A stretch of 64,000 bases of DNA from the NCBI RefSeq assembly GCF_964355755.1, contig NC_092672.1, positions 23,122,501 to 23,186,500 on the forward strand, read 5' to 3'. Within the stretch, counting starts at the first letter, position 1. The number at the start of each line of letters is the position of its first letter. The notes under the pieces are model-generated. The model was not told the origin of the DNA and did not search any database. It was given only the letters and a program-made list of their open reading frames with translations. The DNA is from Antedon mediterranea (lineage: Eukaryota; Echinodermata; Crinoidea; Comatulida; Antedonidae). Position numbers and translations under genes: made by a program. Below are positions 1 to 11,100 of this stretch, piece by piece.

Positions 1-1495
1 AAAATAATTTGGGATTTACACTTCCCATCTGAATATACATACACCTTAATCTGAATACCTTGTCCAACATGATTACAGTGTTTAAACAGCGAATAATACT
101 ATGCCTTTGTAGATTCATTCCATAACATAGTTTCATTCCATTAAAACTACAATAGTAACATTATCATATAACCTATAATAACCTACCACTTTTTTTAATA
201 GAATAAACCAAATGCTATCATCTCTTTAACTATTTAATACACAATAACATCTACCCGTCTACATATGATAGTGCAACGTGTCAATCACAGCTAAAGACAC
301 CCTTGTACACCTTTGTGTCTTATTATTCAATGCATTTCAACACAATGCTGCTCAGACACCACCTATATTATTCTACTTGAGTTTGCTAGATCATCATATA
401 AAAGTGCATTATGATGAGATCAGATTGTTTTTATATAATTGTACTTTATTAATAATTATAATATTGACAACCATTCTGATGTTTGTTCATGGTTGTGCAG
501 AGCCATGATAAATACAATTGTCACAGCTTGAATAAGGTAACAGGGAGAAAATTAAATGAAAACCTTCCTCAATAATATTTCTCTGTTCAAATGCTGGATT
601 GTAATGAGTTTTTAATATTAAATGTGTCTATATAATTTATTGTTTGTTAAGTAGGTCTTTTAACATAGTGATGTTTAATGTGAAATGGTTAAATGTATTC
701 AGAGTGAGATCTGCCAATGTAAATTATCTTAATTAAAGTCATTTACATTAAAAACTTTCAATTGTATTTCTATTATATTTTATCAATTTTAAGTGCTGTT
801 CTTAAAATACAATTGCAGTCTACCAAATCATGGATCTATAAAGCTCAAAGAGACTAAAAACTGTTAACTTTTATGATGTACACAGCCTATTTAATACTTA
901 GTTGAAATGCCATTATTATACATTTTTAATCATTGATTTATTTAGAGAAATTAATAAAACTTCACCAGAAGTTTTAGAATGGTCATATCAGTTGTATTTT
1001 GATTATTTATACTACTATAACAATATATGTTCACATTTTGTAGTAATACACTACCAACATGTATAGATATTTACAATACCCATCTGAATAATTATACTAC
1101 ACCTTAATCTGAATACCTTATCCAACCTGAATACAGTATTTATACAGCGAATACTGTTTTGTAGTTTCATTCCATAAAACCATAATTTAACATCAAATAA
1201 ATAGTCATAAAATTAATCTTCTTTATTTTAATAGATTCATCTCTTTTTTTTCTTTCGAAAAAGATTTTAATACACCAAAAAAAAACCCCCAAACAAAAAC
1301 ATCTACCCTGTATGTGATGATACACATGGGGTCAGATCATTTTTCTATTCGACCTATTCGCTATCCGTCGCTAGGACAGAATAATCTGGATTTTTTTTTG
1401 TTTTACATTAATCCAAATTAATCAACTACCACACTTTATTTCAAAGGATAACATTTTTAGTATAATTATTTTTTTTGTTAAATGGTTGCATAATT
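1..1495. repeat. Intronic duplicon, copy 1
   Basis: This non-coding stretch matches 11685-13160 almost base for base, with small indels. Both copies contain the same landmarks, for example the 'ttaatctgaatacc' and 'cagcgaata' tracts. Inside each copy the same landmark block occurs twice about 1.05 kb apart (around 30-140 and 1080-1180; around 11700-11830 and 12720-12840), so the unit itself carries an older internal duplication. No exon is visible; short ORFs here lack codon structure. It is probably intron of the ankyrin-Roc gene that begins upstream. Confidence 0.8.
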
Positions 1496-1859
1496 TAGTT
1501 GGCGGATAACTCCTTGTGATTGTATAAATTCATCATCAACTTTTTTTATCTGTATTTTTTTTTTTTCATTCCACATTTCATAATTTCATAAAGTTGTGCA
1601 CCTACTATTTTTTTTTAAACATCAAAGTTGCGCAACATTTCTTGCGCGCGATTTTATGAATTTAAATGATTGATCATAGATTAAAAACCAAACGTCATTT
1701 TGTATTGACACATTTTTTATTTAAGTCATATCAAGAGTCAACTTTCTGTGGATTAAAAATGCCATGTTTCACACAAAGTTACGCGCACAAGATTTTTTCT
1801 TACAACCAACACCTGCAATTGCTGTAACTAATAATGCGTATTTTCATTAAAAGCCTTAA
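1496..1859 (+). mobile_element. Relic of the Helitron-like family seen at 23308-24829
   Basis: The block opens with 'gcggataactccttgtgattg' and continues through a run of AT-rich sequence with landmarks shared with 23308-24829 (for example 'gttgcgcaac', 'gattttatgaattt' and 'gattaaaaa'). The same relic occurs at 13161-14100. The third related intron copy near 20150 lacks it, which supports an insertion. No 3' hairpin/CTAG end is visible, so this copy is truncated or decayed. Confidence 0.5.
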
Positions 1860-3425
1860 AGGGGGATTCTGGGTATAAAATTGCTTTTAAATATCGTTTA
1901 TTTATTAAATAAAAAATATCATAACAATATAGACATTTCAGAATGAAGAAGTAATAACGAGAAATTAAAAAAATTAAATTTCATATACATTTTAGGGTAA
2001 ATTCATGGAAAGTCTGTTTTTTAGCAGCTTAGGGAAGCTCATTAATATTCATGAGATATTCACAAAATCACGTCACCAGTGGATTCCAAACTCGCGACGT
2101 CATGTACGTTGTGTTTGTCAACTAATTTACATCTCTCTCCCCTGTCAAACGACGACCACCATTGTGAAATACATTTTTTGTAGATTTTCTAAGCTTGGCC
2201 TAAAGTGTAATAATAACAGTAGTAGCATATATTTATTTGACATTTAATGAAATACAAAATTTAGTACAGATACGGAGTCATAAATTATACTATTTTTATA
2301 CCTCTATAGTACAGATCGTATTATCGGCTTCACGTACAATACTACTCTAGGCCTAGCCTAATAATAATATGGGCGAGAGCCATTCTGACTAGGGATTCCA
2401 TGCCACGATGGCTACGTTAAAACAATGGGGCCCATGGGCCTAGCTAGCCTACTACTAGACGATTGGCCCATAAATAACAAAACCCATCCTATCAACCAAA
2501 CTCCTAAACAATCTAAACCTAAAACATTCTACAAAATCGGCTGTAAATATTGAAGCAAAACAAGGTCCGATCGCCGTCCACACGTATGGTGTCCCGATCG
2601 TCTAAGTAGGCCTAAAATAAATAGGTTTAGTTTACTCTCCAAAAAAGCGGATACTCATTCATCAAGCAAGTAGACCAGGTAGTAGGAAGGAGACCTAGCC
2701 GATCCGGCCCAGTTAAAATTGAGCTAGCTAGTGTAGTAGACCCTATGCGAATTGATACTACCAGGCCTTTTACTATAGGCTGCACTACACAAATATTCCA
2801 ACTCTCTCATTCGAGCTATATTATCTATACCATTCCGGTAGGTCGAGTCGACCTTCAATCAAATACTGTACATCGTTCATGTTGTGATTATAGACGGGGT
2901 ATACTCGACCCGACCAGTTTGGTATTGTTGTATCTGCTTATCACGTGACGATGCCAGGCATGGGCAGCAGAGAGAGCACGTGTATCGTCGTCTCGCTCGA
3001 TCCTCAGCAGGAATGTACAGTATACGTTACGCTTCATTGATTTTGATTTTTCCCTAAGTCGGTGCGAAAATCGGCAAACGTAAAGTGCAAACATATCTAA
3101 TTTTTCACTGTTTTGATGAATTTTCATAAAAAATTGACTTTATAAATGGGAAGACCGACTAAAATTACATCAGATAAGTATAATTTTACAAAAGTAATTG
3201 ATATGGTTTATGATAACGAGTCGTCGGAAGATGGACCATTTCACGAATTTCCTATTTTGTAACCACAGTGTGATTTTGCCGTAGCTGCACTTGTAATCTG
3301 GCCTGATTTCACAGCCTTCGTTCTGCTTCACTGGGCGCTTATATAAATTGAAACTTTTACCATTCAAGAGACAAACAAATATATTTTACATTTTTTACTA
3401 TTCATTTTAAACCCGGAACCCCCCT
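1860..3425. mobile_element. TTAA-duplicating non-autonomous DNA transposon (Kolobok-like)
   Basis: The element is bounded by TTAA on both sides (1856-1859 and 3426-3429). Its termini are AGGGGGATTCTGGGT at the left and the complement AGGGGGGTTCCGGGT at the right, so they are imperfect terminal inverted repeats of about 15 bp. The sister intron copy at 14094-14110 reads through a single 'gccttaaaagaattg' and is the empty site. TTAA duplication with G-rich termini fits Kolobok; piggyBac is the alternative. At 1566 bp it has no convincing transposase ORF; the short ORFs inside look random. Confidence 0.75.
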
Positions 3426-3825
3426 TTAAAAGAATTGAAAAGTCAATTAAACCATATCAAATTTTATTTTAATGATTTTACTGATTTTGATTTTAAATGT
3501 ATTATGGCTACCCTTACAGTACATGATGGCATTGTTAACCCTATTTCACATTGACCATTCTTATTATTTTAAATGCATAATTATGGCTACTCATACATGC
3601 TGATTGCCTTTTTAACCCTCTTTCACATTGACTATTCTTTTTATTGTACAAGTTACTAAATGTTTTAGTTTACTTAATTCACTTCCCACAACCTTAATCA
3701 ATAATCACCTTGACAAATTTCAATATAAATTTACCTCCTGGTTCATCCTGTTTTTCATCACTGTTTTCCTCCTTGTACTCTATTTGCACAAACATACTTT
3801 GCCTATTATATTATTCTTAATAGTT
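3426..3825. repeat. Intronic segment present three times, copy 1
   Basis: This segment recurs at about 14101-14440 and 20220-20522, including 'tgtacaagttactaaatg' and 'cctcctggttcatc'. The three copies encode similar short ORFs in the same place, but these change length by indel and have no codon conservation, so I read them as shared intron sequence and not as genes. Copy 1 diverges from the others after about 3822. Confidence 0.7.
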
Positions 3826-4021
3826 GTTGTTTACAATAGTGATGAAAGCATTAATTTTGAAAATTTCTGTAATTTCGCGTGGAAGTAATCATATTTATCT
3901 TAATTTACTGTATGTCATGTTCATCCCACCAAAATCTGATGATGAAAACAGTTACCATGAAATTAGTACTTATGTAGAAACAAGGCTATATAAAAAAAAA
4001 GGATACAGTAGATTCAGGGTT

Positions 4022-4560
4022 TAACAAAATATATGACATAATCAATTTTAACCGGCTGAAAAAATCTATTGAAATCCTCCATACATTATGTAGAAGAGCT
4101 GACTATTGCAATATGCTTTATTAGTTGATGCCATTCCAAAAGATTGTATAAGTATAACTAAGAATCATAACAACAATATGTCTGTACATATTAAGAATGA
4201 ATGTATTATAACAATTAAATAACACATAACACATAACAGCAAAATGTATACTCATGCTTTAAATCAAAAGCTATTACTTCTCGTGTTTTAAACAAATGGA
4301 ATGTTGCTCTCAACACCCAAAACATAAATCCGATAAAGAAGGTGAAAAATGAAAAAATATACTAAATTATAAACAATTACATAAAATTGTTCCAACTAAC
4401 TTACAGCTGTATCTAGAAATTGAAAAAAATGAATGTTATATATGTGTTATTGAAAATGAAAAGCATATGTTCTTTTATATTGTATACATAACAAATTATG
4501 GAAAAATATTGATAACATTTTTATAGACAATAGCAGAAGTTCATTTAAAGTAGGGCCTAC
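4022..4560 (+). mobile_element. Decayed LINE 3' fragment (L1/Tx1-type C-terminal zinc knuckle)
   Basis: Conceptual translation across several frames gives pieces like the C-terminus of L1/Tx1-type ORF2 proteins. They include a stretch around 4030-4110, then a cysteine-histidine cluster (CxxC, six residues, H, four residues, C) around 4430-4480, followed by an LWKNI tryptophan motif near 4500. Frameshifts and stops break the reading, so the fragment is dead. No tail or target duplication was found. The remaining bases of 3826-4936 show nothing else that I recognise. Confidence 0.4.
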
Positions 4561-5047
4561 CTCTTTAATGCAGGCTCAGATTGTCTACAGTATATACATA
4601 TATACAGTGCTTAAATGCTTTAAGTATCTAATACCTTGCAATTGTATATTCTTTTAACAATCATAAATCATACAGGTTTGATAATGCATTTTTTCTCATA
4701 TTTGTATAATTTTCTAACAATTTGAATAAAATAGGTGTTTATCAAGTCTATAATGTATTCAATTTTAGGAACAGCTTAATCACAAAATAATGGGATTATT
4801 GTGCACTTTGTAATATTAATAATTCATTATAATGATGTATAGATACTTTAACACTTCTTTATTGTATCTTGAATTTGTTGTTATCATTGATACAATAATA
4901 CATGAATCAAGTGTCAACAATTATAGAGCATTCATATTAACAGTTAATAGATGACAAATTTCGTTTTTGTAAAAGCACAAGTTAACGGAGTACTTACTCG
5001 AACGTTTCGATCTCTATCAGAGATCCTTCTCAACTGACTGCGGAGTG

Positions 5048-7621
5048 TTAATGCAGCTTGGTCATTCTTGACGTCATCTGTTGATGACGTTGTACGCCTC
5101 CGGTTGTAGGTTGGAGGTTGTGCGGGGCTCGGCCAGGTGATGTGTCTATCAAATCATTGTACAAATGCGAGAGTTCGTGGGCTCCAGTGTCCCGGTTCAT
5201 GGTCTTCTCTTTATTTCTCCTTATATGTAATGATTCTCTAATCTGTCTGTCTTTGCGTTTAGGCTCTTTGGTTAAGATGGTAGCCTCCCAGTTCGGTACA
5301 TGATTGTGTTTTATGACATGTTCTGTAATGGCAGATTTGTGTATGATCGAAGATGTGGATGTTCTGGAGGCCCTAGTCATTACTCCCCCCGTGTTTGTTG
5401 TAACATCTTTTTTGTGATCATTAATTCGTGTTTGTAATGCCCTCCCTGTTTCCCCAATGTAAACTTGTGGACAGTTGCGGCAGGTGACTTCGTAGATTAC
5501 TCCACATGTATCCATCTTCTCGATTTTATCTTTTGGGTGGACGAGGCTATTCTTGATTTTATTTTGGGGTAGGAAATAGGTTCCGACATTGTGATAGGAG
5601 AGAGTGCGTCGTATTCTTTCTGCCATTCCTTTTACATAGGGGATTCCTATGCTACCTCGCATCTTGATCTTTTCCTTCTGTGGTTCGTGTCCTTTGTTCT
5701 TTTTTCTTTTTCGGTTTTCCATAACTCTCTGGAAGGACCACTCTGGATACTGGCAGTTGTGTAACGCTTTCTTGATGTTATCCATCTCAACTTTCCTCAA
5801 ATCCATATCTCCCACTACCTTCTCAGCTCTGTCCACAAGCGTGTTTATAAGCCCCAGTTTGTGTTCGAGTGGATGATGTGAGTTGAAATGTAAATATTGG
5901 TCTGTGTGAGTGGGCTTCCGATAGACTGAGGTGGTAACTGTTCCATTGTCATTGAGTGTGATGAGCATGTCCAGGAAAGGTATTGTGTTGTTTGTCATCG
6001 ATTCTGTGGTGAACTTGATATTGTCAGTTATATCGATGTTATTAAGATGTGTGTTAAATGTATGTACTGTACCTATGGGGATGATAGCTAATACATCATC
6101 AACGTATCGTTTCCAATACACAGGCTTGATGTTAGTGGGTGCCGTGTTTATGGCTTGATGTTCTAGCCACTCTAGATACAAGTTCGCCAATATAGGACTT
6201 ATTGGGCTTCCCATAGCAATGCCTTGTATTTGCCTATAAATGTTACCATTGAACGAGAAATAGGTTTTGTTCACAATTAAACCGAGGAGCTCCATTATGT
6301 CTGTCACATGTAGTTTAGTTCTATCCAGAAGTGTCGGATCTGTTGTTAGGCGATTTTCGACAACTTTGAGGGCCTCTTCTACTGGTGTTTTTGTAAACAG
6401 AGATACTACGTCAAACGAGACAAATGTTTCACTTGGTTTGACTATTATTTCTTTTAGTTCACTCGCCAACTCTCCTGAGTAAGTTACATGATGTTCTGTG
6501 TTTCCGACAAGCGGACCCAGGATTTTGGTGAGGAATTGTGCAACGGTGTAAAAAACGGTGTTGATGTTATCTACTATAGGTCTTAATGGCCAATTTGGTT
6601 TATGTATCTTCGGAAGACAATACAACCTCGGTACAATTTCAGCCGTGGGAAACAGCCATTCTTTCTCTCTGTAGTTGATTTTCTTTTCTTTGAACAACCT
6701 GCCTATGATGTTGACCACTTTTCGTTTATAGTTTTGTGTTGGATTACGTTTTAGCAGTTCGTAAACATTAGTGTCGCTCACCATGGTTCCCACTTTATCT
6801 TTGTAATCATTAGTATTTAGGATGACAGTAGATCTACCTTTATCCGCTGGGAGAATAAGAATAGATTTATCTTTCTTCAAGTTGTTTATGGCCTTTCGTT
6901 CTTTGGGGGTTAAATTTGAAGGTGGTAGAGTGGTAGATTTTACAATAGCTACAATTTTACTGCGAACGGTGTCTTGTTCTTCCAGGGGGACGAGATCAGC
7001 CGCTTTTTCAGCCGCTACTATGAGATCGTCAATGGGCATGGATCGTGGGCTCGCCGCATAGTTCAATCCCCTTTGTAATGCTGATATTTCGTCCTCACTA
7101 ACCAACTTACTAGACAGATTTACCACCCATTTTTCTCTTAAGATCTTACCGGATAAATCCTGTTCTTGATGTAAATCTCTAGCTGCGTTTTCTGCTTTGT
7201 TTTTCCACCACAACAGTTTGTTTTGTTGTCGTGATCGGCATTTTAAGAATTCCGCTTCACACACTTTGTTTACGTGATTACATACATTGGTGATGTCCCC
7301 TCCGTTGGGAATTAGCGATACGATTTCCTCATTTAAATCTTTCTTTTTGCCTTCTAACTGTGTGATTTTGTTGGTGGTGATTCTTATTCTCTCACGTAAA
7401 AGCTGTCTTTCTGCATGTTTTATTATTTCCTCTGCTTTAGACGATTTGATCGGTCGATATAATTTCAGGCTCGGAGGGGTAATGTCCAACCGCTTACAAT
7501 GAAGGGAGAATACCCGGTGATTTCTCTGCCGTGAAATTTTCTTCGCGATATTTTCCTGTTTGCGTACGATGTTGATGGTTTCTTGACCATATTTTTCTCT
7601 TAAATCTTGAAAGAATTTCAT
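5048..7621 (-). CDS. Penelope-like reverse transcriptase with C-terminal GIY-YIG endonuclease
   Basis: This uninterrupted 857-residue protein mobilises the Penelope-like element by target-primed reverse transcription. The N-terminal 240 residues are basic and helical. The Penelope-type PADKG motif lies at about 259-263. RT motif A is FVSFDVVSLFT (about 400-410), motif B QGIAMGSPISP (466-476) and the catalytic motif C YVDD (507-510). The GIY-YIG nuclease begins at about 707 with GVIY, then YIGETGR (721-727), and has a likely metal-binding glutamate in RQIRESLHI near 797. Cysteines just before YIGET (C715, C718) resemble the zinc-like insert of the nuclease domain. Length and domain order are normal for endonuclease-positive Penelope-like elements. 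All catalytic motifs are present, so the protein could be active. The ATG at 7621 sits right after the hairpin leader and is the first in frame. Confidence 0.93.
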   Translation of the reverse strand: MKFFQDLREKYGQETINIVRKQENIAKKISRQRNHRVFSLHCKRLDITPPSLKLYRPIKSSKAEEIIKHAERQLLRERIRITTNKITQLEGKKKDLNEEIVSLIPNGGDITNVCNHVNKVCEAEFLKCRSRQQNKLLWWKNKAENAARDLHQEQDLSGKILREKWVVNLSSKLVSEDEISALQRGLNYAASPRSMPIDDLIVAAEKAADLVPLEEQDTVRSKIVAIVKSTTLPPSNLTPKERKAINNLKKDKSILILPADKGRSTVILNTNDYKDKVGTMVSDTNVYELLKRNPTQNYKRKVVNIIGRLFKEKKINYREKEWLFPTAEIVPRLYCLPKIHKPNWPLRPIVDNINTVFYTVAQFLTKILGPLVGNTEHHVTYSGELASELKEIIVKPSETFVSFDVVSLFTKTPVEEALKVVENRLTTDPTLLDRTKLHVTDIMELLGLIVNKTYFSFNGNIYRQIQGIAMGSPISPILANLYLEWLEHQAINTAPTNIKPVYWKRYVDDVLAIIPIGTVHTFNTHLNNIDITDNIKFTTESMTNNTIPFLDMLITLNDNGTVTTSVYRKPTHTDQYLHFNSHHPLEHKLGLINTLVDRAEKVVGDMDLRKVEMDNIKKALHNCQYPEWSFQRVMENRKRKKNKGHEPQKEKIKMRGSIGIPYVKGMAERIRRTLSYHNVGTYFLPQNKIKNSLVHPKDKIEKMDTCGVIYEVTCRNCPQVYIGETGRALQTRINDHKKDVTTNTGGVMTRASRTSTSSIIHKSAITEHVIKHNHVPNWEATILTKEPKRKDRQIRESLHIRRNKEKTMNRDTGAHELSHLYNDLIDTSPGRAPHNLQPTTGGVQRHQQMTSRMTKLH

Positions 7622-7749
7622 TTAGCTTCGATTTTGTATAGATGACAAATTTCGTTTTTGTAAAAGCACAAGTTAACGGAGTACTTACTCGAACGTTTCA
7701 ATTTGTCATCTATACAAAATCGAAGCTAAATGAAATTCTTTCAAGATTT
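7602..7749. repeat. 50-bp inverted repeat in the Penelope-like element leader
   Basis: Positions 7602-7651 and 7700-7749 are perfect or near-perfect reverse complements around a 48-base centre. The left arm includes the ATG and first codons of the RT ORF (7603-7621). An RNA from the element promoter would therefore fold the start codon into a stem. Inverted terminal duplications are a known by-product of Penelope-like insertion. Confidence 0.85.
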
Positions 7750-7759
7750 AACAGTTAAT

Positions 7760-8078
7760 GTTGACTGATATGATTTTACTGTACCTTTCATCTCATCTTG
7801 AAAATTAAAAAAGTAAATAAAAATATTAAAAATAATTTAAATATAAAGCTGATGATATTGATTGCTATTTGCCTAATGAGGTTTGATGATTAAAATGAGA
7901 ATTCAGCAGGGTGAATTTTCAATACAAGATGTAGGCCTACTGTAAGTAATAATAACCTGTCATTCTTTTAAAATACAAAATAAATTGGCAAATTGATGGT
8001 AAATGCCACTTAAAAGAGTTTATATGAAAGTATTTGTATGATAAAATTGAATTATCAATATGCATTTATTATTTTTAG
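7760..8078 (+). other. Intron, nothing recognised
   Basis: AT-rich sequence between the Penelope-like insertion and the first visible ankyrin exon. I see no ORF, repeat or RNA signature apart from the polypyrimidine/AG acceptor at its end (8077-8078). Confidence 0.5.
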
Positions 8079-8177
8079 GATGGAGACACACCTCTGATTG
8101 AAGCTGCATATCAAGGTTTTCATGAAGTCTGCTTGGTCCTTCTCAATAAGGGAGCTGATGTAAATCACCAAAACGAG
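8079..8177 (+). CDS. Ankyrin repeat exon 1 (33 residues)
   Basis: A phase 0-0 exon of exactly 99 bases encodes one ankyrin repeat. It starts DGDTPLIEAA, contains LLNKGADVN, and ends with QNE. The acceptor is 'atttttag' and the donor 'gtactt'. This is the classical one-repeat-one-exon layout with the consensus TPL and GAD/VN positions. It is the only ankyrin exon here without a close duplicate in the window. Further ankyrin exons and the start codon probably lie upstream. Confidence 0.88.
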
Positions 8178-11100
8178 GTACTTTCACACATTGTATTTCA
8201 AACATTTTTAAATATAGGTAGCCAGTACAATTAAATTAATAATTTATGTTTTGTCATTGATACTGGGATTGTAGGATAATTCAAAGTTAGTACTAGTTCA
8301 AAATCTAGACTATTAGTATATTTAAATTTGTTTGAAAATGTATACCACAAATATTTTTTGACATGTGCACAACAAATATTTTGTTTATTTTGCTTTGTTA
8401 TCCTATTTTGTAAAGAAATTAATCAGAGCCTTATCATTAAAAGTTTACATTATTTATATATGCAGTATGTTTATTTACATATTTCTTGGTAGCAGAAATA
8501 AAGCTCACCTTATTCTGTCATATTTCCTCATTCAGTACATTGCATTTCATATGCCATTTCTAATGCCTTAATTACTGTACTGTATATTTTTCCCCCTTGA
8601 CCATAACAAAATTTAAACTTCAATTTTAAAAAAACAATTCTTCTTTTCTATTGTTTGTAGAATACTGATACTACTATGTCTTGTCACTCAATAAATATTA
8701 TTTACCACCAAAAACGTACATTGTCTCATACTTACCTATATTTCCCGAGAACTTTAATTTTACCAGGAAAATGATTTAAATGAAAAGAAGAATCATTACC
8801 AAAAAAGGTGAAAATCATTGTGTAGTTAAATGTAATAATGAGGGCACAATTATTGTTATTATTTTTTAGCCATTTCATGCATGGATTCCCACAATGCTTT
8901 CTTATTTATGTTTCAATTTTTAAAAATGATTTGATAATAAATATCTGCTAATTAATTAATTGATGTATTTTTTAAAACAAAAAACAAATATGAAATTAAT
9001 TCTATATAGGCCATGTGGTTTTTCTTGGTCAGAATAGCATGTAGCTTGTTAGGTTGAGGTAATAATTCATGGAGGTTTGCGGACGGTTTTTGGGGTTTGT
9101 GCAATTTAGCAATACCCCTGTGTTATTGATCTTGATCATTAAGTTAGTGAGAGTTGTAATATATTCCCGTCAGTCTGGATGGCAATATACTATTACTATA
9201 TGGTGAAAAAAATAATAATACATAGCCATGTCCTATATTGAATCCCAAATTCATAAGTTTTTATGTAGACTTTGACAATATTATTTGCATACAAACCAGC
9301 AGCCACTTCCAGACATGAGGCACTTTTGCGCTACCTAACAGATAAAAGGCAACGGCATAGGGGGCGCAATTGCGTTTGCGAAGGAGTTAACAATAACACT
9401 GGCAGCTAGGTTGACATTTTGATGCCGGACATAACTACTAATTTCACCCCATCATTTCCCACACTTGTGTTACCAAGTCCTCGGTAATATACCTCATAAA
9501 TGCTGCACCTCCCCGTATGGAAATATTTAATAGTGACTTTTATATTCATGCAGCAAGAACTGGATAACAAGATATGAAGCAACAAACAAAAATTTATATA
9601 AAAATATCTTACACAAAGAATGAATAGGTTCACATAAAAAAAAACTGATGCATTCACTTTGTGGTGATTGGCCATTGTATTGGTCTAAGTTTCAAAATTA
9701 CTTCACAAGCTTTGTTCAATCGCATTTTAAAAATAAACTTTCAATGAACAATTCTGATAATTATTAGAACTGTGCATATACTGGACTTATACAAATGCAC
9801 AGAGTAATTGTTTGTTTTTTATAATCGTCTACCGACTACTGTATCATGTAAAACTGTTAGGTTCCTTACTCCAAACATGACTTTGAGTTAACAACTCATA
9901 AACTATTATTTTTTTTATTGTTGAAAGAGAAATTGAACTTGAATGTATCACCTGGTTTCCACCTTATACATCCTTGAAACTCATCAAGACACAGATACAA
10001 TCACTCATAAATTGATACAATTTATTGTAATACTTTCTATTATTTTGTATACATATTTCTTTTAATGCAAAATCAATCTGCAAATGTTGCATGGTTCTTA
10101 TCATCAGACCAGGTACATTGCACCTACTTTTATCTCATACCTTTTTCAAACTCATTGTGAACAGTTCTTAAACAAAATTGACTTCATTGTTTGTTTAAAT
10201 ATTTTGATTTTGATTATTATAATTTTTGATATGAATTGATTTTTTGTAAAACAACATAATATTAAGTACGATCTAGTGAGTGAGTGGCCGAGCGGTTAAG
10301 ACAGTGGAACCGTAATTACGTAGCCATAACATCGGCAGGGGTTCGAGGCTCACTCACTCCATGGTTCTGGTGGTAGAACGAGTCTTCTCACCAACTGGGC
10401 CCTCTGGGAGACCAGTCTTTGACTTTATCCAGTATAAATATAAATTTCAATTTCAATTTCAAATCATTTTCTTTGCATCTTTTATTCACCACTGATGTAT
10501 TAATGTTATGTTATTAATGCAACTCTTAATAGGTCAAGGGTCAAATAATAAATATTGTTATTGTATACTATTTATTTTCACAAATTTTATTATTATTATT
10601 ATATTATAACTTATATTATCAAGGTTCTATCTTTTATTTTTTATTGAATCCCAAAAGTTTGAGACGTGTCAGTCTGTAATGCTGTGGACAGAGATAAAAT
10701 CCTTTTTTTTGTATTATAAATAAAGCATGGCTTCCTGAGCTCCATTTGATTCTTTCAAAGTAAAAATGATATATATACTAAAAGGAAAATAATATGTATT
10801 ACTAAGTCACGTATCCATGGTGATTGTGATGACAGGCCCCGACTCTATACTATACATGATATTACGATACTATCTGAATTAAATATTCAGCCAGTGTGCA
10901 AAAACTTCTGGATACTATTTAAGTTGATTATCAATGACTTAAACAATTTAGCATTCCTATAATGCTAACGCCTTTTTAATGTTTATGTTTTATAATGCTT
11001 TTTTTATATAATTATAACTGTTTTTAATGTTTTATATACACATTATTATACATGGATAAAAAGGTTAAAGAATACACGAAAAAAGAAAGAAAAAGGAGAA

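Larger units (their letters stand above)
4937..7759 (-). mobile_element. Full-length Penelope-like retroelement with 12-bp target duplication
   Basis: The insertion is flanked by identical ttaacagttaat at 4937-4948 and 7748-7759. It contains one long minus-strand ORF (5048-7621). A block of about 70 bp starting 'gatgacaaatttcgttttt' occurs at both ends (from 4950 and from 7641), as expected for the terminal repeats of Penelope-like elements. At the 5' end (in element orientation) the block is followed by an inverted copy, giving a hairpin leader. The intact ORF and perfect target duplication suggest a recent insertion. Confidence 0.9.

Noticed and set aside
3628-3888. Small membrane protein gene (ORF also near 14212 and 20303).
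   Set aside because: The three copies are parts of a duplicated intron; lengths change by indels without frame conservation.
4951-5050. Hammerhead ribozyme in the Penelope-like terminal repeat (minus strand 'ctgatagagatcgaaacg').
   Set aside because: Such ribozymes are known in these elements, and CUGA and GAAA are present. The CUGANGA core is not canonical, and I could not place stem III and the cleavage site.
5118-7502. Several plus-strand ORFs of 60-80 codons.
   Set aside because: They are shadows of the Penelope-like RT on the other strand.
10275-10358. Functional tRNA gene.
   Set aside because: A and B boxes are good, but the outer stem is 10 bp, no clean anticodon arm is seen, and a SINE body with repeat tail follows.
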